NCBI GenBank assembly: GCA_002478885.1
Contig: DLKC01000003.1
Span: 1-15,838 of the forward strand
Length of the DNA stretch: 15,838 nt
Direction of reading: 5' to 3'
Source: Chitinophagaceae bacterium UBA7600
GTDB taxonomy: Bacteria; Bacteroidota; Bacteroidia; Chitinophagales; Chitinophagaceae
The position numbers and the translations under genes are program-made. The first letter of the stretch is position 1, and every line of letters begins with the position of its first letter. This document shows, in pieces, positions 7,133 through 14,651 of this stretch. Under the pieces are notes generated by a model. That model was not told the DNA's origin, searched no databases, and saw only the letters and a program-made list of their open reading frames with translations.

Positions 7133-7831
7133 ATGGAAAACACGTACAGAATATTAATTGCGGAAGATGAACCCAAACTAGGACAGGTAATTCAGGAAGA
7201 ATTATCGCGCCAGGGGTATCAGGCAGATGTTGCCTACGATGGTTTAGTTGCCGAAAAACTGTTTGCTCAGCATACTTATGCAATTGTGTTGCTTGATATT
7301 AACCTGCCTTATAAGAATGGATTGGCGCTTTGCAAAGAATTCAGACAACAGAACAGTAAAGTTCCTATTATTATGCTTACAGCTTTAGGGGAGATACAGG
7401 ATAAGGTCGACGCATTTAATCTCGGTGCCGATGATTACATTGTAAAGCCATTTCATTTTGATGAACTCTTTGCCAGGATAAAAGTTTTTTTAAAAAGGGC
7501 TGAAAACTCTGCACAACTTACCGATAAAATTGCCCTTGCAGATCTAGAGATTGATTTGAATAAAAAAATGGTTACCCGTGCCGGGAAAAATATAAACCTG
7601 ACCGCTAAAGAATTTGCCCTGTTGGTTTTGTTAAGCCGTAATAAGGGGAAGGTCATCTCAAAAACTGAGATAATGGAAAAGGTTTGGGACCTAAGTTTTG
7701 ATACAGGCACTAATACCATTGAAGTTTACATAAGTTTCCTGCGTAATAAAATTGATAAGCCCTTTGAATCGAAGCTTATTCATACTAAACCAGGTTTCGG
7801 ATATTATGTAAGGGAGGCGCCGCTGTCATGA
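7133..7831 (+). CDS. OmpR/PhoB-family response regulator
   Basis: This 232-residue cytosolic transcription factor has an N-terminal receiver domain (about 5-120) and a C-terminal winged-helix DNA-binding domain (about 130-227). The receiver has the acidic pair Glu11-Asp12, phospho-acceptor Asp55 in VLLDINLP, Thr83 in IIMLTA and Lys105 in YIVKPF, so it should be phosphorylated. The DNA-binding half has the family features LTAKEFALLVLL and NTIEVYISFLRNKID, ending in HTKPGFGYYVRE. Its stop overlaps the start of the histidine kinase by 4 nt (ATGA), implying translational coupling and a cognate pair. The sequence resembles the CusR/CopR-like group often seen in Bacteroidota, but no metal-efflux genes are adjacent, so the signal and regulon are unknown. 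Confidence 0.95.
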   Translation: MENTYRILIAEDEPKLGQVIQEELSRQGYQADVAYDGLVAEKLFAQHTYAIVLLDINLPYKNGLALCKEFRQQNSKVPIIMLTALGEIQDKVDAFNLGADDYIVKPFHFDELFARIKVFLKRAENSAQLTDKIALADLEIDLNKKMVTRAGKNINLTAKEFALLVLLSRNKGKVISKTEIMEKVWDLSFDTGTNTIEVYISFLRNKIDKPFESKLIHTKPGFGYYVREAPLS

Positions 7832-9204
7832 GGGTAAGAATGAAATTTGTATTGATTCTTACTTTGGTAGTTTCTATCATATTTGTCAGTTCTATTTTTA
7901 TCATTTACACACTATTTGCACGTACACGTACCCAGGAATTTGAAAAACGTTTGTGGGCGCATGCCTACAGTAATTTTCTCGTGCATTACAACGTGGTTGA
8001 TACAAATAAATCGGTAACAGTAAAACTCGAGAATTATCTGCCGGGATATCCGCTGTACCTGCAAACCATCTTGATTGATTCATCTCTTCGCATCACAAAA
8101 AAATTCCCGATTGATCTAAGTTTCAAAGTTGACACAACCTTAATGGAAAAGATAAAGCAGGAAAAAGAACTGCCTTTTTCTGTGGGTAGTCAGCAGGCTG
8201 TTGGGCTTTACATACAAAAAGCTGACATATCCTGTTATTCCATTGCTATTGGATATGATAAATACGGAATCAGCAGGCTTTCCTCGCTACAGGTGATTAT
8301 GGTAATGGTTGCAACAGGTGCCATTATCGCGGTTGGATTGTTCGCGCTTATTTACGTTGTTGTAGTAACGAGGCCACTGGTTAGTCTTAGTGTGCAAATG
8401 CGAAAAATCGGAGAGAATAACCTTTCCCAACGGGTAAGGATAACCCGCGGAAGCGTTCGCAATAACGAGATTGTTCAGATTGCGTCTAATTTTAATGAAA
8501 TGCTTGACCGGCTTGAAAAGGCATTCCAGATGCAAAGAAATTTTGTTCACCATGCCTCACATGATCTGCGAACGCCCTTGGCAACAATGCTTTCCCAGAC
8601 TGAGTCAGCTTTGAGAAAAGACCTCAGCCCTGCGGAGGCTAAAAGAGTATTGGAGTCGTTGAAAGAAGACCAGTTAGGCATGATCGAACTTTCTAATGCA
8701 CTACTTCTGCTTGCCCAATATGAAAACCTGAATTTTTCGCCTGACTGGCCAATGGTAAGGCTTGATGAAATTATTCATGATACAATGATGTCGGCAAAAA
8801 AGCTGCTGCCCGATATCAAAATCGCTTTCAACTACGCTAAAATGCCCGAAGACGAGTCTTTGTTATCCATCAAGGGTAATGAAACGCTGCTTCGCTCCGC
8901 ATTTATGAATATTATTAAGAATGCCTACAAATATTCCGATAATAAATCCTTGAATATTATTATGGAATTGCTGCCTGACGCTATTCTTATTCATTTCGAG
9001 AATACTGGCAGAACTATTGATGCAAGGGATGCGGATCGCATATTTCTTCCTTTTTTCAGAAGCGAGCAATCGAAAAACGAAAAGGGGTTTGGGCTTGGAT
9101 TGTCGATTGTTAAACGCATTACCGAAATTCACAACAGCAGTATTTCCTACCGGGCTGTTGACGGTGTAATCAACAGGTTTACTTTCCGGTTTGAAAAAAT
9201 ATGA
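7828..9204 (+). CDS. Membrane sensor histidine kinase (HAMP-HisKA-HATPase)
   Basis: The 458-residue partner of the preceding regulator has a transmembrane segment at about 7-30, an extracytoplasmic sensor of about 120 residues, a second segment at about 154-180, a HAMP linker (about 181-235), and a HisKA domain with the phosphorylated His245 in HHASHDLRTPLATM (Asp in place of the usual Glu after His). The ATPase domain shows the N box (FMNIIKNAYKYS, 359-370) and G2 box (GFGLGLSIVKR, 420-430). The G1 region reads ENTGRTID (391-398), where the usual DxGxG begins with Glu-Asn, so it is degenerate but of a kind seen in active kinases. The start ATG overlaps the regulator's stop. The small sensor domain matches no family I recognise; ligand unknown. 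Confidence 0.94.
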   Translation: MRVRMKFVLILTLVVSIIFVSSIFIIYTLFARTRTQEFEKRLWAHAYSNFLVHYNVVDTNKSVTVKLENYLPGYPLYLQTILIDSSLRITKKFPIDLSFKVDTTLMEKIKQEKELPFSVGSQQAVGLYIQKADISCYSIAIGYDKYGISRLSSLQVIMVMVATGAIIAVGLFALIYVVVVTRPLVSLSVQMRKIGENNLSQRVRITRGSVRNNEIVQIASNFNEMLDRLEKAFQMQRNFVHHASHDLRTPLATMLSQTESALRKDLSPAEAKRVLESLKEDQLGMIELSNALLLLAQYENLNFSPDWPMVRLDEIIHDTMMSAKKLLPDIKIAFNYAKMPEDESLLSIKGNETLLRSAFMNIIKNAYKYSDNKSLNIIMELLPDAILIHFENTGRTIDARDADRIFLPFFRSEQSKNEKGFGLGLSIVKRITEIHNSSISYRAVDGVINRFTFRFEKI

Positions 9205-9256
9205 TATCGTTCGTGTAAATCTTTCTGAGCTGTGCCCAATGGAGAAAAGAACGATG

Positions 9257-9276
9257 AACGGAGCGTCGCAACGAAG
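9257..9276 (-). repeat. Dispersed intergenic repeat, diverged copy D
   Basis: On the minus strand CTTCGTTGCGACGCTCCGTT keeps the CTTCGTTGCG start of copy C and the TGCGnCGC core, with A in place of T at the centre and a changed 3' half. It lies in the gap between convergent genes ending at 9204 and 9331. Confidence 0.5.
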
Positions 9277-9289
9277 CTGACCAACGCAC

Positions 9290-9329
9290 TAAAGTCGATA
9301 CCCCAAAATGTATTTAACTGGCGACTTTA
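9290..9329. repeat. Inverted repeat between convergent genes
   Basis: TAAAGTCG (9290-9297) and CGACTTTA (9322-9329) are a perfect 8-bp inverted repeat around 24 nt. It ends 1 nt before the stop codon of the minus-strand gene. It could form a 3'-end hairpin on both transcripts, but lacks a T-run. Confidence 0.4.
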
Positions 9330-9330
9330 A

Positions 9331-10266
9331 TTATAATTTGGGATAATAAATGTAAAGCCTTTTATCAAGCCTGATACTGAGCGTGAGGTTGAATGTTACA
9401 TAGCTGTCTTTATCGTTACTATGTGCCTTTTCTACACCGGGTTTTACTTTCCAGGGCGTTCTCGACCTTGAATAGAGTTGTTCGGCAACAGCCGCCTTTT
9501 CAGCCGGAAAATATTTATAAAATAGCGCAGGATCGATATAGGTAGTGCTTATATCATCCATATAATCAGTGAAAGTCTTGCGCATGAGCAAGCCTGCGGA
9601 AAGCGCCCAGCGGTTATTAAAATAATACTTAACGCCCACGTTTGCTGGGAGGTATATCACCGTTCTCTTATAGGGCAGGCGGTCTGGATATTCTGCAAAC
9701 CCTTGTCCTTCCAGTCGTAATGGCTGTAATTCATACCAGGAACCGTCGAGATTTGCCTTTGGATTAAAATGTAAAACGCCCAGCCCCACTTGTATATAGG
9801 GGTTGAACCTCAGCAGTTCAACAGTTTTGCGGTGCAGGAAAAGAACTGGATAAAATGTGTAGGTAGCACTGGCTTCTTCTATATTTGACTTAAAGCTGAG
9901 GTTGCGATACCACCTCCACCTTTCGAGGTTGCCTGTGTTGGTAATAAGGCTATCGGCATTACTTATCTGGGCAAAATTAAACCCCACGTTCACGGCCGAA
10001 TAGTTGTTGATATTGTATGTTCCCGATAAACCAACGAGCATTCTGTTTGCAACAAATTTGTAGTCTTTTAGTAGCGGCTGACCTTTGCCCACATTTCCGC
10101 CAAGGTCGCCAAGAAACTGGTTGGCGCCAACGGTTGCATTTATTTCCCAATAGTTAGTTAGATCCCGCAAGCCAAACAATTCATATTTCTGTTGTGCGGA
10201 TGCGTGAATGAACAGCAATAAAAAGCAGGTAATTAAGGCAGTAGTCTTATTAGTTTTTAGGTTCAT
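9331..10266 (-). CDS. Outer-membrane beta-barrel protein, DUF6089-like
   Basis: The 311-residue product starts with a clear signal peptide (MNLKTNKTTALITCFLLLFIHASA, predicted cut before QQKY), so the ATG at 10266 is preferred over an earlier upstream start at 10305. The mature part has alternating hydrophobic strands and the pattern WEINATVGANQFLGDLGG, then RNLSFKSNIEEASATYTFYP, which resembles the DUF6089 family of Bacteroidota outer-membrane proteins (general function unknown). The late segment NVGVKYYFNNRWALSAGL is a typical barrel hairpin. It lies 57 nt downstream of the ElaA-like acetyltransferase on the same strand and may share its transcript, though the two have no obvious functional link. 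Outer-membrane location is well supported; family name is tentative. Confidence 0.8.
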   Translation of the reverse strand: MNLKTNKTTALITCFLLLFIHASAQQKYELFGLRDLTNYWEINATVGANQFLGDLGGNVGKGQPLLKDYKFVANRMLVGLSGTYNINNYSAVNVGFNFAQISNADSLITNTGNLERWRWYRNLSFKSNIEEASATYTFYPVLFLHRKTVELLRFNPYIQVGLGVLHFNPKANLDGSWYELQPLRLEGQGFAEYPDRLPYKRTVIYLPANVGVKYYFNNRWALSAGLLMRKTFTDYMDDISTTYIDPALFYKYFPAEKAAVAEQLYSRSRTPWKVKPGVEKAHSNDKDSYVTFNLTLSIRLDKRLYIYYPKL

Positions 10267-10323
10267 TCTTATAAGATATTTGGCGTTAGGGCACGCACAA
10301 TGCAATAATACATAATTTATCCG

Positions 10324-10779
10324 TTACTGTTTAAAACCTGTGTAAACCATTTCAATATGTTCAATATTATCTTCCAGGTACATATTGCTGTCCTGTACAA
10401 AACCCAGCGATTCGTAAAAATTCTTAAGGTATAACTGGGCGCCAATCCTTATCGGTTGCCTGCCAAACTTTTCTAGGCAAAGTTCAATAGCTTTTTGCAT
10501 CAGCACCCGCCCGTGCCCGCCTTTGCGGTGTGCCGGCGATGTTACGACACGGCCAATCGAGGGTTCTTTGAACGACCTACCCGCAGGCACCAATCTCACG
10601 TAAGCAACGGGAGAATTATTGTGCCAGCCGGCAAAATGCCAGCATTCCTGGTCTTTGTTATCGGCATCCAGATAAGCACAATTTTGTTCCAGCACAAAGA
10701 CTTCGCTCCTAAGCCGCATAATAGCATAAAGCTCGTGAACGGAGAGTTCTTCAAATTTTTTGCATTTCCATTCTATCAT
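10324..10779 (-). CDS. elaA: GNAT acetyltransferase, ElaA family
   Basis: The 151-residue protein matches ElaA over its full length. It starts MIEWKCKKFEELSVHELYAIMRLRSEVFV, followed by LEQNCAYLDADNKD, the hallmark of this GNAT branch. The acetyl-CoA loop is RKGGHGRVLM (85-94), matching the R/Q-x-x-G-x-G/A signature, and the C-terminal part has GAQLYLKNFYESLGF. The substrate of ElaA is not firmly established. The frame stays open to an ATG at 10839, but the extra 20 codons translate the dispersed repeat and its hairpin, are absent from the family, and start inside the repeat. The ATG at 10779 aligns exactly with the ElaA start. It is divergent from the SPOUT methyltransferase at 11032. Confidence 0.92.
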   Translation of the reverse strand: MIEWKCKKFEELSVHELYAIMRLRSEVFVLEQNCAYLDADNKDQECWHFAGWHNNSPVAYVRLVPAGRSFKEPSIGRVVTSPAHRKGGHGRVLMQKAIELCLEKFGRQPIRIGAQLYLKNFYESLGFVQDSNMYLEDNIEHIEMVYTGFKQ

Positions 10780-10792
10780 AGTCTGTTGGTTT

Positions 10793-10847
10793 TTATTGCC
10801 CGGCAGCGGCCTTTCATGGCGGCTGCCGTTGCGTCGCACGCTTGTGC
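10793..10847 (+). repeat. Dispersed intergenic repeat, long copy E
   Basis: TTATTGCCCGGCAGC starts at 10793 and the core GTTGCGTCGCACGCTTGTGC lies at 10828-10847, with 36 nt between module starts as in copy B. Between them CGGCAGC (10801-10807) pairs with GCTGCCG (10822-10828), with an inner GCC/GGC pair around TTTCAT, giving a strong GC-rich hairpin. This is the only copy in a divergent gap and lies 14 nt upstream of the elaA start. Confidence 0.78.
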
Positions 10848-10984
10848 AGCAGGCAATTAACTCAGCTTAATAAACAGGTAAAAATATCGAACTTTTGCCG
10901 GCCCAGGCATTTAATCACTCTTAGCCTGGTTTAAAGTTGCATTATAGACGGCTGAATCTTTAAGGGTTTTAGCGTTCTTAAAGT

Positions 10985-10992
10985 TATTTTTG
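10985..10992 (+). promoter_or_regulatory. Candidate -7 promoter element for the SPOUT/UbiA operon
   Basis: TATTTTTG is a perfect match to the Bacteroidota -7 consensus TAnnTTTG, 39 nt before the ATG at 11032. A clear -33 TTTG is not present at the expected distance, so this rests on one box. Confidence 0.42.
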
Positions 10993-11031
10993 CTGCTTTT
11001 AAATATCGCCACGACAAAAGGAATTAACCGG

Positions 11032-11565
11032 ATGCGTAAATTAAGCATGGACGAACTGGGCCGCAAAACAGTAACAGAGTTTAAAAACGCTGAGAAGAAC
11101 AGTATAATTGCGGTACTCGACAATATACGGAGCATGCACAATGTTGGCAGCGTTTTCAGAACCGCAGATGCGTTTTTAACCCAGGCTATTTTTTTATGCG
11201 GCTATACGCCACAACCGCCACATCGCGACATTCATAAGACGGCGCTTGGCGCAACTGAAACTGTTGACTGGATTTATTTTCCTACCACGGTTAATGCAGT
11301 AGCTGCATTGAAAGAAAAAGGCTTTAAAATATTTGCCATTGAGCAAGCCGAAGGAAGTATTTCACTGGAAACTTTTTCTTTAAACAAAGGCGACAAGGTT
11401 GCCGTTGTATTTGGTAACGAGGTAGAAGGTGTAAACAACGATGTGTTGGAACTGTGCGACGGCTGCATAGAAATACCACAATTTGGAATGAAACATTCGT
11501 TGAACATTTCAGTGGCTGCCGGAATTGTTTTGTGGGAACTGGTTAGAAATAATCTGAAAAGTTGA
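11032..11565 (+). CDS. SPOUT-family RNA methyltransferase (TrmH/SpoU type)
   Basis: This 177-residue protein should transfer a methyl group from S-adenosylmethionine to ribose 2'-O in tRNA or rRNA. All three SPOUT motifs are present: LDNIRSMHNVGSVFRTADAF (29-48) with the catalytic-type Asn and Arg, VVFGNEVEGV (125-134), and IEIPQFGMKHSLNISVAAGI (146-165), which form the trefoil-knot cofactor site. There is no N-terminal RNA-binding extension, as in short TrmH/TrmL-like members. The open frame reaches a TTG at 10990, but the ATG at 11032 fits a normal start and lies 39 nt after a good promoter box. The next gene starts 2 nt after the stop, so the two form an operon. Which nucleoside is methylated cannot be told. 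Confidence 0.93.
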   Translation: MRKLSMDELGRKTVTEFKNAEKNSIIAVLDNIRSMHNVGSVFRTADAFLTQAIFLCGYTPQPPHRDIHKTALGATETVDWIYFPTTVNAVAALKEKGFKIFAIEQAEGSISLETFSLNKGDKVAVVFGNEVEGVNNDVLELCDGCIEIPQFGMKHSLNISVAAGIVLWELVRNNLKS

Positions 11566-11567
11566 AA

Positions 11568-12497
11568 ATGAGTACAATAAAGAATTATCTGAGTTTGGTA
11601 AAATTCTCTCATACGATTTTTGCATTGCCTTTCGCGATGATTGGGTTTTTCCTTGGCATATTGCAAACAACACTTTTAGCAAAAGATTCGGCGGTGTCTC
11701 CATTCCCCGGAGTGCATTTTGATCAGCCCATTAACTATTCCTTTGAACAATTGGGGCTTAAATTTATTTTAGTCTTAATCTGTATGGTCACGGCCAGGAG
11801 CGCGGCAATGGCTTTTAATCGCTACCTCGATAGAAACTTCGACGCCCGAAACCCTAGAACAGCCATCAGAGAGATCCCTAGGGGTATCATTTCGGCAAAC
11901 AGTGCCTTAAGATTTGTAATACTTAACTGTTTGCTTTTTACGATTACGACTTGGTTCATCAATACAATTTGTTTTCAGCTTTCGCCGGTTGCTTTATTCG
12001 TAGTGCTTTTTTACAGCTACACCAAAAGGTTTACACCTCTATGTCACCTGGTGCTCGGTCTTGGTTTGTCATTCGCGCCGATTGGTGCCTATCTTGCTGT
12101 AACCGGAAGGTTCGACATTTTGCCCATATTTTTTTCGTTTGCCGTAATCTTTTGGGTAAGTGGTTTCGACATCATTTATGCCTTGCAGGATGTGGAATTT
12201 GATCAGTCGCAAAAATTATATTCTATTCCAGCCGTTTTTGGCAAGGGGAGGGGTTTAAGAATTTCAAAGCTGTTGCATGTTTTTAGTGCGGGCTGTGTTA
12301 TCGCAGCAGGAATTGACGGCGGTTTCAGCTGGCTTTACTGGCTTGGAATCGTTGTATTTGCCGGGATGCTTATTTATCAGCATTCATTGGTTAAGCCCGA
12401 TGACCTTAGCAAGGTGAATATTGCCTTTATGACGGCCAATGGCATTGCCAGCGTGGTATTCGGTATACTGGTGATTGCCGATCTCTTACTGTTTTAA
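11568..12497 (+). CDS. UbiA-family prenyltransferase, membrane bound
   Basis: This 309-residue polytopic protein attaches a polyprenyl chain to an aromatic acceptor in the inner membrane. The first Asp-rich motif is NRYLDRNFDARNPRT (Asn84, Asp88, Asp92); the second is DIIYALQDVEFDQ (Asp201, Asp208, Asp212). These bind the Mg-diphosphate of the prenyl donor. The segment RTAIREIPRG after motif 1 resembles UbiA-like enzymes annotated as 4-hydroxybenzoate polyprenyltransferase, including MqnP of the futalosine menaquinone route. Since Bacteroidota use menaquinone, a quinone role is likely, but the acceptor cannot be decided without seeing other mqn or men genes. Start at 11568 is the first ATG after the methyltransferase stop; a TTG two codons earlier is discounted. 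Confidence 0.88.
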   Translation: MSTIKNYLSLVKFSHTIFALPFAMIGFFLGILQTTLLAKDSAVSPFPGVHFDQPINYSFEQLGLKFILVLICMVTARSAAMAFNRYLDRNFDARNPRTAIREIPRGIISANSALRFVILNCLLFTITTWFINTICFQLSPVALFVVLFYSYTKRFTPLCHLVLGLGLSFAPIGAYLAVTGRFDILPIFFSFAVIFWVSGFDIIYALQDVEFDQSQKLYSIPAVFGKGRGLRISKLLHVFSAGCVIAAGIDGGFSWLYWLGIVVFAGMLIYQHSLVKPDDLSKVNIAFMTANGIASVVFGILVIADLLLF

Positions 12498-12520
12498 AAG
12501 GCTGAATAGCGACGTAGCCG

Positions 12521-12540
12521 CACAAGTGAGTGACACAACA
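12521..12540 (-). repeat. Diverged copy of the intergenic repeat (G)
   Basis: On the minus strand TGTTGTGTCACTCACTTGTG matches the family with TGTCACTC in place of CGTCGCACTC. It is closest to the A2 copy at 290-310. It sits in the 94-nt gap between ubiA and ruvX. Confidence 0.5.
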
Positions 12541-12591
12541 AAAGTGGCGTAGTGATTCGTAAGCTGGTAAAAAAAACAATTGCAAGATAAA

Positions 12592-13008
12592 ATGGCGAGA
12601 ATACTTAGCATCGATTATGGAAGCAAACGCACGGGATTAGCGGTTACTGACCCGCTAAAAATAATTGCTACCGGGTTAACGGCTGTTGATACCAAAGACC
12701 TGCTGCCATTTTTAAAAAAATATTTAAGCATTGAAACGGTTGAACTCGTTTTGATCGGCGATCCGAAAAACTGGGACGACAGCGATACACATGCCACTCC
12801 TCTTGTTAACGCCTTTGTAAAAAAAATGGAAAAGGAATTTCCAATGCTGCCAATTAAAAGAGTGGATGAACGATATACATCAAAACTCGCAAGCCAGGCA
12901 ATGGTTCAAATGGGCATGAAAAAAAAAGACAGACAGAACAAAAAGAATAAGGATGAGATTGCTGCAGTGATTATACTGCAGGAATACCTGAACAGCCTGG
13001 CCGGCTAA
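12592..13008 (+). CDS. ruvX: YqgF/RuvX-type Holliday junction resolvase-like nuclease
   Basis: The 138-residue protein is of normal length for YqgF (about 135-150). It has an RNase H-like fold with expected catalytic acids: Asp8 in ILSIDYGSKRTGLAVTD, Glu93 in VDERYTSKLA and Asp121 in DEIAAVIILQEYL. The GDPKNWDDSD stretch replaces the common GLPKNMDGS loop. In E. coli YqgF is involved in 16S rRNA 5'-end processing; resolvase activity has been reported for homologues. An upstream TTG at 12580 is in frame, but ATG 12592 gives the family start MARILSIDYG. It is followed after 69 nt by def with its own candidate promoter, so the two may be transcribed partly independently. Confidence 0.95.
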   Translation: MARILSIDYGSKRTGLAVTDPLKIIATGLTAVDTKDLLPFLKKYLSIETVELVLIGDPKNWDDSDTHATPLVNAFVKKMEKEFPMLPIKRVDERYTSKLASQAMVQMGMKKKDRQNKKNKDEIAAVIILQEYLNSLAG

Positions 13009-13011
13009 TAC

Positions 13012-13036
13012 ATTTGCATGGATACGCTTACTTTTG
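13012..13036 (+). promoter_or_regulatory. Candidate promoter of def
   Basis: TACTTTTG (13029-13036) is a perfect TAnnTTTG -7 box 41 nt before the def start. It is preceded at a fixed distance by ATTTGCAT (13012-13019). The same arrangement with 21 of 27 identical positions lies upstream of rpsF at 15582. The spacing from TTTG to the -7 box (12 nt) is shorter than the usual -33/-7 spacing. Confidence 0.55.
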
Positions 13037-13077
13037 CGTTTCTATTAAAGAAATAAGACAGAGAAAAGAATTTGGTT

Positions 13078-13656
13078 ATGACTTTACCCATTGTTGCTTA
13101 CGGCGCTAATATACTTCGTAAAACTGCGGCAGACATTGCCGCTGACTATCCCGGCCTTGATAAGCTGATCGCGGATATGTGGGAAACCATGTATTACAGC
13201 AACGGCGTGGGTTTAGCCGCTCCCCAAATTAATAAAGATGTTAGGTTATTTGTGGTAGATAGCGCGCAAATATTTGAACACCAAGAAGCCGATGAGAAAG
13301 GCACATATCCTGATGAACCAGGCATTAAAAAGGTTTTTATTAATGCGCATGTAGTATCGCTGGAAGGCGAAGACTGGGTTTATAACGAGGGATGCCTGAG
13401 TATTCCTAAAATAAGGGAAGATGTAGTGCGTCCACAGGAGGTAACACTTGAGTACCTGGATGAGCATTTTCAACCGCATACCGAAACCTTCATTGGTCTT
13501 ACAGGAAGAATTATTCAGCATGAATACGACCATATCGATGGCAAATTGTTTATTGACTACCTTAAGCCATTGAGAAGAAAAATGCTTCAGGGCAGGCTTG
13601 CCGACATAAGTAAGGGTAAAGTGCAGGTAGACTATAAAATGTTATTCCCAAAATGA
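13078..13656 (+). CDS. def: Peptide deformylase
   Basis: This 192-residue metalloenzyme removes the formyl group from the initiator methionine of nascent proteins. All three signature motifs are intact: GVGLAAPQ (43-50), EGCLSIP (104-110, metal-binding Cys106) and QHEYDHIDG (147-155, His148 and His152 as metal ligands, Glu149 catalytic). An insertion around residues 64-85 precedes the second motif, as in many Bacteroidota deformylases. The ATG at 13078 gives the normal N-terminus MTLPIVAYG; the TTG at 13072 is discounted. Its stop overlaps the start of the next gene by 4 nt (ATGA). fmt, the usual partner in other phyla, is not adjacent. Confidence 0.97.
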   Translation: MTLPIVAYGANILRKTAADIAADYPGLDKLIADMWETMYYSNGVGLAAPQINKDVRLFVVDSAQIFEHQEADEKGTYPDEPGIKKVFINAHVVSLEGEDWVYNEGCLSIPKIREDVVRPQEVTLEYLDEHFQPHTETFIGLTGRIIQHEYDHIDGKLFIDYLKPLRRKMLQGRLADISKGKVQVDYKMLFPK

Positions 13657-14582
13657 AAACAGTAATCGCTGCTGTTATATGCGGCTTTTTTTTTATTGCA
13701 ACTTATGCTCAGGACACCACGGTGATCATCGATAACCAAAAGATTACCCTGCCGGAAGTGGTGGTTCACAACAATATGGACTACCTGGCTATTTTGCAAC
13801 GTATTCAGAACGATACCAGTTTCTATAAAGCTTTTCGTAGCCTTCATCTTGTTGAATTTAAGTCTTACAACGACATACGTGTTTTAAATAAAGATGGAAG
13901 CCCGAAAGCAACCTGGAGCAGTGTTACCGAGCAAAAGCGTGACACTGGCTGTAGAACTACCAACGTGGTTAGTCAGCAAACAACTGGTGATTTTTTCGAC
14001 AGCAAAGGAAATTATAATTATACCACTGGTGAAATGTATGCATCCATCTTTCTCTCCAGGGGTAAAGTATGTGGTGAAACTAACATCGTTTCAGGTCGGT
14101 CTTTTACCACTAGCCATAAATCCGGAATGGAAAAACACAAAGAGCAACTAAAAATGCTATTCTTCAATCCCGGAAAAAAGATACCTGGTATTCCATTTAT
14201 TGGAGATAAGCTTGACCTCTATGATGATCGCGCCCATAAATTGTATGACTATAAACTAGAGTTTACCGATTACAAGGGCTCCTATGCCTATGTGTTCACC
14301 ATAAAACCTAAGTCCGATCTTGGTTTTTTCGAAAGGGATGATATCGTGGTCGATGAAATGACCACGTGGTTCGACTACAAAACACTTGAGGTTCTTGCCC
14401 GCAACTATTCACTCAGTTACAAGGCCGGCATGTACGATTTTGACGTAAGCATGAAAGTGGAAATGACCCGGGTAAGAGGCATGCTCATTCCTCAAATTAT
14501 GCGGTACAAGGGAAATTTTGGAGTGCTTCTCAAAAAGCGAGAGAGGGGAGAATTCACCGCTACACTGTCTGATTTCAGGTAA
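13653..14582 (+). CDS. Secreted protein of unknown function, coupled to def
   Basis: I do not recognise this 309-residue protein. It starts with a clear signal peptide (MKTVIAAVICGFFFIATYA, cut before QDTT), so it is exported. The mature part opens with ITLPEVVVHN, is rich in aromatic and charged residues in strand-like alternation, and has two cysteines (100 and 140) that could form a disulphide. The second half (about 195-305) alternates YKLEF, YAYVFTIKPK, TTWFDYKTLEVLARNYSL and GEFTATLSDF, which suggests a beta-sheet domain such as a LolA-like or porin-associated fold; this is a guess. Its ATG overlaps the def stop (ATGA), so translation is coupled to that of a housekeeping enzyme, though the two act in different compartments. 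Confidence 0.82.
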   Translation: MKTVIAAVICGFFFIATYAQDTTVIIDNQKITLPEVVVHNNMDYLAILQRIQNDTSFYKAFRSLHLVEFKSYNDIRVLNKDGSPKATWSSVTEQKRDTGCRTTNVVSQQTTGDFFDSKGNYNYTTGEMYASIFLSRGKVCGETNIVSGRSFTTSHKSGMEKHKEQLKMLFFNPGKKIPGIPFIGDKLDLYDDRAHKLYDYKLEFTDYKGSYAYVFTIKPKSDLGFFERDDIVVDEMTTWFDYKTLEVLARNYSLSYKAGMYDFDVSMKVEMTRVRGMLIPQIMRYKGNFGVLLKKRERGEFTATLSDFR

Positions 14583-14584
14583 AA

Positions 14585-14597
14585 GAAGCGACGCATC
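14585..14597 (-). repeat. Short inverted partner of repeat copy F
   Basis: On the minus strand GATGCGTCGCTTC shares the TGCGTCGC core of the repeat family. It begins 2 nt after the stop of the plus-strand gene and faces copy F across about 55 nt. Confidence 0.35.
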
Positions 14598-14651
14598 AAA
14601 GCCAACGGCTACGTATTTGTTTGGCCGAACTCTAGTAAAGCCATCAGTTTC

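Noticed and set aside
9205..9330. Bidirectional intrinsic terminator
   Set aside because: The 8-bp inverted repeat at 9290-9329 has a 24-nt loop and no T-run on either strand, so it is listed only as an inverted repeat.
10267..10305. Upstream start of the DUF6089-like protein
   Set aside because: The 13 extra residues would precede and spoil the signal peptide; ATG 10266 gives a normal one.
10990..11031. Upstream TTG start of the SPOUT methyltransferase
   Set aside because: It overlaps the best -7 promoter box; the ATG at 11032 fits the family.
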